DNA of 5,790 nt, from contig JAOZTO010000176.1 of the NCBI GenBank assembly GCA_029942265.1, positions 1 to 5,790 of the forward strand, read 5' to 3'. Source of the stretch: Desulfocapsa sp. Lineage in GTDB: Bacteria > Desulfobacterota > Desulfobulbia > Desulfobulbales > Desulfocapsaceae. The notes under the pieces are model-generated. The model was not told the DNA's origin. It saw only the letters and a program-made list of their open reading frames with translations, and searched no databases. This document shows positions 1 to 5,790 of the stretch, piece after piece; within the stretch, counting starts at the first letter, position 1; the number at the start of each line of letters is the position of its first letter. A program made the translations under genes and the position numbers.

Positions 1-27
1 GTTGAAATCTCAATGAAAAATACAAAT

Positions 28-32
28 GAGGA
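28..32 (+). promoter_or_regulatory. Ribosome binding site deciding the glutamate dehydrogenase start
   Basis: GAGGA lies 5 bases before the ATG at 38. The ATG at 26 has only AT-rich sequence upstream, and the ATG at 44 is too far from this site for ideal spacing. Translation most likely starts at 38. Confidence 0.55.
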
Positions 33-37
33 ATGTA

Positions 38-3000
38 ATGGAAATGCAGCCGAATTCGTCTCCGTCAAAAGGGAACTACATTATCGAAAAAGCAGAAAGT
101 GTTGGTCTCGATCCAAGGGTTTTGTACGAAGCTGTAATTGATCTTTCTTCGGAGGGTTTGATGACGGCAAACTGTATTAATCTTGCAGCCGGTATCTTTC
201 TGGAAGATCTTGGATTACCCAATTATTTTTTCAAAGTAACCAAGAAGAAAGCGCTTGTTCATCTGCTTCAATCCATCGCTTCAAGCATTAAAGTTGTGGA
301 CGGTAAGGTGCAGTTGCATGGACGGGTTGCCCATGTTGATTCCGATTTGGAACAGGGTGACGAGATGCAACGTGTCCGAATAGCCACTAAAGACACTCGT
401 GACAGCATGGAAACCATGCTTGAGGATCAAATTTCCGGTCATCGACGTGAGTACTACTACTGTCCGGAAAGTGAATATTACACATATATAATACGTTTGG
501 AAACAGTGCGGGATTTTCCGCAGGACGAGTTTAAAAAATCCCGGTTTCTTTTTGATTTGGCAGGAGATTATGCTTCCACTCCTGAGCCGACCCGAAAGAG
601 ATACACAAAATTTCTTAAAGCAAGTGATGCGTCAGTTGTTCCTTTGATACAGGTATTTAACCTGCCGGAAACTGGCGAAACCAGGTTGATGTTTAAATCT
701 GATTTTGAGACCCCGCAATTACCGATTCTTCGAAAACTCCTTGTAGACCATGGCCTGCAACTTGTTCGTGGATACTGGGAACCATATCTGGCCAAAAAAA
801 ATGTGCAGAGTTCTATCTGTGCTCTTTATATTCAGGGGGAGCTTACCAGAAAACAGGAGGCAGCTCTTCTTCAGGATATGATCAGTTTTCTTTCCTTTTC
901 CATTAACACGGTGAACCATCTCTATGTTCAGGAAAAATTGACTTTCCATGAGATGCTTTTTGCCGGCAATGCCATGGATTTCACCCATCTCTTTATTTTT
1001 AAAGAAAGTGAAAATAAAACAGATCGCAATATTTTGGACAGTCTTAGCGGTAAAGACCATAAAGATGCTTTTGCCAAGCGTATCCAGAGTGCCAATAAAG
1101 CAATATATGGTGGTGAATTAATCGAAGATACTGTGAAAAAAAATGTTGATTTGATGAAGTATCTTTACGGGATTTTCGAATTGCGCTTCAAACCCGGCCT
1201 GTCAACACGAATTACTGATGAGGATATGGAGGACAAGTGGCAGGAGTTTGACTCAATGATAGCTACCAGGTTTATGGATTTTAATCTGGGCTACGATATC
1301 TTCAAGTTTATGTTTAAAATTGTTAGTTGCACCTTGAAGACTAATTTTTATAAACCGGAAAAACGTTCGTTCTCATTTCGCTTTAATAATAATATCCTTG
1401 ATCCACTGGTGTTTGATCAGTTTGTTTACGGGATTTTTTATGTGAATGGTCACTATGCCAATGGAACACATTTGCGTGCCAGTGATATTTCCCGTGGCGG
1501 TCTGCGTTTGATCCGTGTTTCGGAATCCAACTATGATAACGAGCTTGATAATGTAGTATTGCTGAACTATGCACTCGGGCCAAAAGCTCAACGGCTTAAG
1601 CATAAAGATATTTGCGAAAGTGGCTCCAAGGGCGTGGTTGTTCCGTATTCACTCTATGCTCAATACGGTAAAGACTCACTTTTTGATTACACCGAAGGTA
1701 TTCTGGATCTGATGTTGATGGATGATTCCATTGTCGACTATCACGGGTCGCCGGAAATGATCTTTTTTGGTCCCGACGAAGGCACAGCTCTGTTAATGGA
1801 TGGCGTATCTCTGCGTGCCAAAGATCGTGGTTATGATTATTGGCGAACTCTCACCACCGGAAAAAGCTTTGGTATCCCTCACGACACATACGGCCTTTTG
1901 GAATCTGGAGAAGTATTTGGTCTGTTTGATAACGGTGAAGAGGGAGTTGATCTTCAAATTGATGGAAAATCTGTCATAACCAGTAAGAACATGGATGAAA
2001 TCTATGACCGTATAGGTGGAAAAATAACCACCAGCGGCATGACAACAACCTGTATTATGAGTTCCTTTAGAACATTGATTACACATTACAAGGAGAAAGA
2101 GAAAAACCTTAACCTGATGATGACAGGTGGGCCTGATGGTGATCTTGGTGCAAATGAAATCCAGTGTTATGAAGGAAAAATCTGTCTCATAATTGATGGC
2201 GGCTCTATCCTCTTTGATCCGGAAGGATTGGATAAGAAAGAGTTGATGAAAATTGCCTTTAAGCGAAACTCTGTACCACGGGAGAACTCACTTGCCTTTG
2301 ATGAAAACTTATTGAGTGAGCAAGGCTTTAAAGTGCCGCTGGCTGGGAAAAACATCACACTTCCCGATGGCCGTTTTATTAAAGACGGCGCTATGTTCCA
2401 TCGTAATTTTATGTTTGATGCCAAAAATCGCACATATATCGAGCAGGCTGATATTAAAGCATTTATCCCCTGCGGTGGCTTTAAAGACACCATCAATAAC
2501 GGCAACGTCAAAGATTTTCTGGGACTGTTTCAGGAACTCAGATTTATAGTGGAAGGCGCTAATGTCTTTTTTGATGATGCTTCCAGAAGATATATTGCCA
2601 GTCAGACTCCAATTAAACAGATAAAGGATACCACGGCTAATAAGGGCGGTGTTTTTTCAAGCTCCATAGCAGAGGTTCTTACAGCCTTCCTGCTACACGA
2701 TGATTATGAAGATAAACTGCTCAATGACCTGGAAACACGCTGGCAACTGATCCATGATATTATTACACTTGTTGACAGTTATTCCTGCCTTGAAACAGAT
2801 ACCCTCCTCCGTCTGCATGATAAAAATCCAGAAGAAGCCTTATTTTATCTTTCTGAAAAGACAAGTGAGCAGATTTTTGCACTTCAGGATATTCTTGAAA
2901 AGCGTTTTGATGAAATACTTGCTGATAACAAGCTGGTTTGGTCGGTGATGGAGAGTTATATTCCGCCGGTATTAATTAAAACACTTGGGCAGGATCATAT

Positions 3001-3163
3001 TATGAACATCCTGAATTCAGATAAACTTCAATCGTATCGTGATGCTATTGTTGGTAAGAAAATTGCATCTATGGCCTTTTATCGCTTTAGTCTTGAATGG
3101 GATAAGTATCTGCAAAGAGTAGATAAGAAGTTCTTGGATTCGTTGCATGAGGCTTTTGTGTAA
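38..3163 (+). CDS. NAD-specific glutamate dehydrogenase, large (~115 kDa) class
   Basis: Predicted to oxidatively deaminate L-glutamate to 2-oxoglutarate and ammonium with NAD+ in the cytoplasm, linking amino-acid catabolism to the TCA cycle. Numbering from the ATG at 38 (1041 residues), the catalytic half begins near residue 440. It carries HLRASDISRGGLR (478-489), the substrate-binding GSKG with Lys531, the dinucleotide-binding loop GGPDGDLGANE (697-707), EGAN (839-842) and ANKGGVFSSS (867-876). GPDGDLG-NE and ANKGGV-SSS are hallmarks of the fungal GDH2-like 115-kDa class, and the length fits (fungal enzymes are about 1,050-1,100 residues). It is therefore neither the 450-residue hexameric nor the 1,600-residue GDH180 type. 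The first ~430 residues are the class-specific N-terminal region, in which I assign no domain firmly. The start at 38 is chosen for its Shine-Dalgarno sequence. An ATG at 26 is in frame but lacks one, and a stop at 14-16 limits extension. The gene is intact and ends 40 bases before the pseudogene remnant. NAD rather than NADP use is inferred from class. Confidence 0.95.
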   Translation: MEMQPNSSPSKGNYIIEKAESVGLDPRVLYEAVIDLSSEGLMTANCINLAAGIFLEDLGLPNYFFKVTKKKALVHLLQSIASSIKVVDGKVQLHGRVAHVDSDLEQGDEMQRVRIATKDTRDSMETMLEDQISGHRREYYYCPESEYYTYIIRLETVRDFPQDEFKKSRFLFDLAGDYASTPEPTRKRYTKFLKASDASVVPLIQVFNLPETGETRLMFKSDFETPQLPILRKLLVDHGLQLVRGYWEPYLAKKNVQSSICALYIQGELTRKQEAALLQDMISFLSFSINTVNHLYVQEKLTFHEMLFAGNAMDFTHLFIFKESENKTDRNILDSLSGKDHKDAFAKRIQSANKAIYGGELIEDTVKKNVDLMKYLYGIFELRFKPGLSTRITDEDMEDKWQEFDSMIATRFMDFNLGYDIFKFMFKIVSCTLKTNFYKPEKRSFSFRFNNNILDPLVFDQFVYGIFYVNGHYANGTHLRASDISRGGLRLIRVSESNYDNELDNVVLLNYALGPKAQRLKHKDICESGSKGVVVPYSLYAQYGKDSLFDYTEGILDLMLMDDSIVDYHGSPEMIFFGPDEGTALLMDGVSLRAKDRGYDYWRTLTTGKSFGIPHDTYGLLESGEVFGLFDNGEEGVDLQIDGKSVITSKNMDEIYDRIGGKITTSGMTTTCIMSSFRTLITHYKEKEKNLNLMMTGGPDGDLGANEIQCYEGKICLIIDGGSILFDPEGLDKKELMKIAFKRNSVPRENSLAFDENLLSEQGFKVPLAGKNITLPDGRFIKDGAMFHRNFMFDAKNRTYIEQADIKAFIPCGGFKDTINNGNVKDFLGLFQELRFIVEGANVFFDDASRRYIASQTPIKQIKDTTANKGGVFSSSIAEVLTAFLLHDDYEDKLLNDLETRWQLIHDIITLVDSYSCLETDTLLRLHDKNPEEALFYLSEKTSEQIFALQDILEKRFDEILADNKLVWSVMESYIPPVLIKTLGQDHIMNILNSDKLQSYRDAIVGKKIASMAFYRFSLEWDKYLQRVDKKFLDSLHEAFV

Positions 3164-3462
3164 ATGTGTTGCCGAATTCCTTCAGTGGTCTGGGCTGTTT
3201 TGAACCCAACCCGAATATTTACGATTTTTTAATAGTTATACGCTCTGGATTAAATTGTTATTACTCCTTTTAGGAGATTGGGGGAATCATATCATGAAAG
3301 ATATTGAAGACACTGTTACGCTGGATGAAGAAGAAAATGTTGAAGATTCTTCAGAAGACGCTTGGTAAAATGGGAGCATGAACAGGCAGTTGAGTTCCTT
3401 TTTCAAGTGGAACCGGAGTCTGATCTCCTACCGAATGCTTCTCCTCAACAAATTCAGATAAA

Positions 3463-3571
3463 TGAGTCTGTTGATTAAGCCCCTTTTTGAAGAAAATAAA
3501 AAAACAAGTGGTTGATTTTGCGATATTTTATTTTTAAAAAATGCGAAAAACCGACTAATTCAACGGGTTCA
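3463..3571. mobile_element. 109-bp MITE-like element, divergent member, in the ATPase remnant
   Basis: Bounded by direct repeats TAAA (3459-3462 and 3572-3575). The left end TGAGTCTGTTGATTAAG and the reverse complement of the right end, TGAACCCGTTGAATTAG, form imperfect terminal inverted repeats. The ends match those of the elements at 4251 and 5057, but the AT-rich interior does not. It has no coding capacity. Element plus one target copy is 113 bp, so it shifts the frame. Removing it joins INES to KSLFSSQFQYLSADR of the ATPase, which independently confirms the boundaries. It would need a transposase supplied elsewhere. The family of that transposase is not identified. Confidence 0.82.
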
Positions 3572-4250
3572 TAAATGAGTCTAAAAGTCTCTTTTCCAGT
3601 CAGTTCCAATATCTGTCTGCCGATAGAATCAGCCCTCAGAGTCATTATGCCATGTCTGATTATCACATTAAGGATCAGGCTTCACTCGGGAATCAGGGTG
3701 AGTATACTGTCCATTATATCGCAGCAAACGATTTAGAGAAGCTATCTGTTAAGGCATTAAAGCATCCAGCCACAACAACCGAGACTTTCCTGGAGAATCT
3801 TGAGGCCTGGATGTCAGAAATTACACCTGGTGTGAAAATTCACGCCAATACTCAAAAACAATTTAATACCGCTACGCTATCCTACTATTTTATTCAGGGA
3901 AAAGATTCAACGGCCGATATTAAGCCACAAAATGTTGGTTTTGGTCTTACTTATGCCCTCTCTGTTGTTACAGCTATATTAAAATCAAAGCCAAAAGATT
4001 TATTAATTATTGAGAATCCGGAATCGCATCTTCATCCTGCAGGTCAGGCAATGCTGGAAAAGCTATGTTGTTTGGCAGCTTCAGGTGGAGTTCAGATAAT
4101 TATTGAACCTCACTCCGATCATTTCTTAAATGAAATCCGTGTGGGAGTGAAAGAAAATTTGATTAGCCATGAAAGGGTCAGTGTCTTTTTTTTGGAACGT
4201 CCCTTTGACCAGAGCACACACTCTTCAATTGTTCAAAATCCATCTATCTA

Positions 4251-4393
4251 TGAGTCCGTTGATTTAATAGCATTTTGGTTCGATGTCGAGATAAATGGAA
4301 AATTTTACCGCAGGCATATAGTTGATATTCCGAGGATAAAATTTTTCATTTGACGAAGAGATCGGGACAAAAGGCATTAAATCAACAGGCTCA
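4251..4393. mobile_element. 143-bp palindromic MITE, copy 1, in the ATPase C-terminus
   Basis: Flanked by TCTA direct repeats (4247-4250 and 4394-4397). The terminal inverted repeats are TGAGTCCGTTGATTTAAT and TGAGCCTGTTGATTTAAT, with 2 mismatches in 18. The whole element is a long imperfect hairpin: AAATGGAAAATTTTA pairs with TAAAATTTTTCATTT, and ggcatat pairs with atattcc around a short loop. It differs from the copy at 5057-5199 at 8 of 143 positions (about 94% identity by my hand count) and encodes no protein of its own. The 147-bp gain is a multiple of three, so frame is kept, but TGA at 4351 and TAA at 4378 stop translation. Excision restores SIYEQGRLDYWPEG. Confidence 0.92.
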
Positions 4394-4469
4394 TCTATGA
4401 GCAGGGGCGGCTTGATTATTGGCCGGAAGGTTTTTTTGATGAATGGGATGAACAATTAGATAAATTACT

Positions 4470-5226
4470 ATGACAGATTTCCTGATTTTCAATCATCATA
4501 GCTTGCCTTTCTCCAACCGTTATAAGGCAGAACAGAGTATTCCAGAGTTCATCAAAATTATTTCTTCTCTTTCCCAGTCAGTCTCCATGGAACACTAACC
4601 CGTTAAGAGTCATTGTTGAATATTGTGATTCTTCCGGGAATATGCATGAAGAAGATAAAAGCATCTTTGATCCTGGAACGAAATCAAAATATCAGGAAGG
4701 GAAAAGAACTTTGGGCATTATGTAAAAAAGAGTATCTCCACCTGCAATTTTGCGGCAAATGTTCCTCTCAATTGCAGAGCTGGAGCCATGGAACCGCAGT
4801 TCTTAATCAGGCGAAAAAATGGAAACAGGAGAAGTTCAGGGCTATTCTCACCAACAGTTAAAGAATCAAGGGCTTCTGTACGAGGTTAGCGGAGAATCGA
4901 CTTCGGTGAGAAACAATCAAAAAAAGAAGAAGCAGCGAATGTTTTATTTACCTGATGGCAGGAAGGAGTTCTTTGAAAGCCATGCTAAACTGGCAAATGG
5001 TTTTCGACTCCATTTCTTTCCAGAACCACAAAAGGGTGTGATTTATATTGGATACATGAGTCCGTTGATTTAATAGCATTTTTGTTCGATGTCGAGGTAA
5101 ATGCAAAATTTTACCGCAGGCATATGGTTGATATTCCGAGGATAAAATTTTGCATTTAACGAAGAGATCGGGCAAAAAGGCATTAAATCAACAGGCTCAT
5201 ACATTGGCCCACATTTAAAATTGTAA
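4470..5226 (+). pseudogene. Partner gene remnant downstream of the ATPase, unknown function
   Basis: The ATG at 4470 overlaps the ATPase stop as ATGA, a typical translationally coupled pair. The first piece, MTDFLIFNHHSLPFSNRYKA onward (4470-4595), ends at TAA 4596. A second frame from about 4582 reads SPWNTNPLRVIVEYCDSSGN and stops at 4723. A third (about 4703-4819) reads ELWALCKKEYLHLQF and CGKCSSQLQSW. The fourth, from about 4819, reads GEVQGYSHQQLKNQGLLYEV and then FYLPDGRKEFFESHAKLANG. That frame runs into a MITE, and removing the MITE gives KGVIYIGYIGPHLKL and TAA at 5224. The C-terminal pattern (LPDGR-FF--H-KL-NG-R-HFFP, then IYIGYIGPHL) looks conserved and resembles hypothetical proteins I recall next to such ATPases, but I cannot name a domain. 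An internal deletion near 4580 is suspected. The switch near 4814-4819 lies in a six-A run and fits loss of one A. Partner, toxin-like effector or nuclease roles are all unproven. Confidence 0.75.
5057..5199. mobile_element. 143-bp palindromic MITE, copy 2, in the partner gene
   Basis: Flanked by TACA direct repeats (5053-5056 and 5200-5203), with the same length and ends as the copy at 4251-4393. Its inner arms form a perfect 16-bp inverted repeat, TAAATGCAAAATTTTA at 5098-5113 against 5143-5158. The corresponding arms in copy 1 carry substitutions, so this copy is closer to an ideal palindrome. The insertion adds 147 bp and stops the partner frame at TAA 5071. Excision restores the tail YIGYIGPHLKL. 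No ORF or transposase is present. Confidence 0.92.
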
Positions 5227-5239
5227 GTTAGGGAGCAAG

Positions 5240-5268
5240 ATAACGAACTGCTGAAGTTACGTTATTTT
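5240..5268 (+). terminator. Possible hairpin terminator at the convergent junction
   Basis: ATAACG-AACT pairs with AGTT-(A)-CGTTAT: about 10 bp of stem with one bulged A and a GCTGA loop, followed on the plus strand by a short T run (5266-5268). It lies 13 bases after the partner-gene stop and overlaps the exporter stop codon. The stem is AT-rich and the T-tract short, and the minus strand has no T-tract after the hairpin. It would best serve plus-strand transcripts, weakly. Confidence 0.35.
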
Positions 5269-5790
5269 AACATAGCATATCCGGTAGCGCCAACCATCAA
5301 CGTGACCATCAAGATGTTGATACAGAGCAATATTTTTAGGGAACTGATAAATCTGGGTATGAGTGCTCCGGCTGCACACCACGAGCTGTGAAAAATCAGA
5401 AGACCGAGGAAAAAACATAACACAAAGACAGCGATTTGCGGAACAAGTGGCTGCTCCGGTTTCATGAATTGACTAAAGGCAACAATTGCCATAGTCCAGC
5501 TTTTGGGGCTTAATGGATGGATTAGAAACCCTTCAAAAAATGAAAATTGCTTTTCTACCTTTTGGGTTTTCAACTGCATCGATAGAATCTTGGCCGCCAG
5601 ATACAATATATAGATTGACCCGGTAATCTGAAGAATTGTTGTAACAGCAGTAGAGGCGATTATCACCTGACCCAGTCCACAGGCAATCACCGTATCCAGT
5701 ATTATACACCCAACTGCAGTTCCGATAAGAAATCGTATTGAGCTTTTAAAGCCGGTGGTTTGACCAATGGCCATCATGGTGAGATTGCCG
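5262..5790 (-). CDS. LysE/RhtB-family amino-acid exporter, N-terminus off the window
   Basis: Inner-membrane protein of the LysE/RhtB superfamily, which exports amino acids or related small metabolites by proton antiport. The substrate cannot be read from this sequence. About 175 C-terminal residues are visible; the family is usually near 200, so roughly 25 are missing. The frame is open to the window edge, reading GNLTMMAIGQTTGFKSS, which matches the family's N-terminal PGPN-type loop followed by the G-x-x-x-G segment. The ATG at 5775-5777 is therefore probably internal, not the start. Hydrophobic segments follow: IRFLIGTAVGCIILDTVIAC, TTILQITGSIYILYLAAKIL, then the family-like HPLSPKSWTMAIVAFSQF, VFVLCFFLGLLIFHSSWCAA and a final helix ending at GYAMLK. 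The gene is convergent with the decayed cassette, 35 bases from its end, appears intact as far as seen, and has no evident functional tie to the cassette. Confidence 0.85.
   Translation of the reverse strand, partial: GNLTMMAIGQTTGFKSSIRFLIGTAVGCIILDTVIACGLGQVIIASTAVTTILQITGSIYILYLAAKILSMQLKTQKVEKQFSFFEGFLIHPLSPKSWTMAIVAFSQFMKPEQPLVPQIAVFVLCFFLGLLIFHSSWCAAGALIPRFISSLKILLCINILMVTLMVGATGYAMLK

Larger units (their letters stand above)
3204..4473 (+). pseudogene. AAA/ABC-type ATPase remnant (DUF3696-like), split by two MITEs
   Basis: Decayed gene for an SMC/OLD-like ATPase. The pieces are: frame A 3204-3365 (weak, includes LLGDWGN and an acidic stretch); frame B ~3368-3462 (KWEHEQAVEFLFQVEPESDL); a MITE; frame C 3576-4250; a second MITE; then 4398-4473. 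Excising both MITEs with one target copy joins NES to KSLFSSQFQYLSADRIS and SIY to EQGRLDYWPEG, ending in FFDEWDEQLDKLL and TGA at 4471. Visible family motifs are YLSADRISPQSHYAMSD (from 3610), LGNQGEYT, an ABC-signature-like NVGFGLTYAL (3931-3960), Walker B LLIIENPESHLHP (4000-4038) and the H-loop IIIEPHSDH (to 4122). The H-loop has Pro where Thr is usual. No Walker A (GxxxxGKS) is readable, so the N-terminus is deleted or degraded. A one-base loss near 3366-3369 (SEDAW to KWEHEQ) breaks the frame. About 335 residues can be recovered. The assignment to DUF3696 is from remembered family patterns. The start at 3204 is only the limit of the open frame after a stop, and identity is firm only from about 3368. 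Confidence 0.85.

Noticed and set aside
568..2511. Several minus-strand ORFs of 75-114 codons inside the dehydrogenase gene
   Set aside because: They are shadows of a well-conserved plus-strand gene, with no family motifs or start signals.
3190..3208. TGGG...CCCA inverted repeat as a terminator for the dehydrogenase
   Set aside because: Only 4 bp of stem and no adjacent T-tract. The T-run at 3225-3230 is too far away.
3294..3368. Short ORF of 24 codons, very acidic, with a G-rich stretch 8 bases upstream that could be a ribosome site
   Set aside because: The frame stays open upstream of the ATG and leads, with one missing base, straight into ATPase-like sequence. It is more likely a piece of the broken ATPase than a separate peptide.
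3652..4353. A 233-codon ORF as a complete ATPase gene
   Set aside because: Conserved ATPase sequence continues upstream of its ATG (YLSADRIS and earlier), and its stop lies inside a MITE. It is an internal fragment.
4264..4455. Minus-strand ORF across MITE copy 1, with a similar one at 4948-5175 across copy 2
   Set aside because: Both arise from the MITE palindrome and run into antisense of the pseudogenes, with no conserved protein features.
4613..5073. Two overlapping ORFs (4613-4861 and 4819-5073) as independent small genes
   Set aside because: They are consecutive frame pieces of one coding sequence. The second ends inside a MITE, and its real tail resumes at 5200.

Overview
The window holds two intact genes flanking a decayed two-gene cassette. 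Moderate AT-richness, a fungal-type large NAD-glutamate dehydrogenase and a LysE-type exporter suit a Gram-negative bacterium, and the gene style recalls Desulfobacterota. That placement is an inference, because no rRNA or other marker is present.

Layout: (1) 38-3163 (+) is a complete ~1041-residue NAD-specific glutamate dehydrogenase of the ~115-kDa class. (2) 3204-4473 (+) is the 5'-truncated remnant of an AAA/ABC-type ATPase resembling DUF3696 proteins. It has one frameshift and is split by two small non-autonomous elements. (3) 4470-5226 (+) is the remnant of a partner gene of unknown function. Its start overlaps the ATPase stop by ATGA, it has several frame breaks, and it is split by a third small element. 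(4) 5262-5790 (-) is a LysE/RhtB-family exporter missing its N-terminus at the window edge, convergent with the cassette.

The main discovery is that the apparently gene-poor stretch 3164-5261 is a fossil. Removing three MITE-like elements (3463-3571, 4251-4393, 5057-5199), each with one copy of its 4-bp target duplication (TAAA, TCTA, TACA), restores reading across each junction and brings back recognisable conserved protein ends. All three share TGA-type terminal inverted repeats and a TNNA target. Two are 143-bp, near-palindromic copies differing at 8 positions, and the third is a 109-bp relative sharing only the ends. The cassette probably acted as an ATPase-plus-effector or accessory module, possibly for defence. 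It is very unlikely to work now, because it lacks a Walker A motif and both genes are broken.
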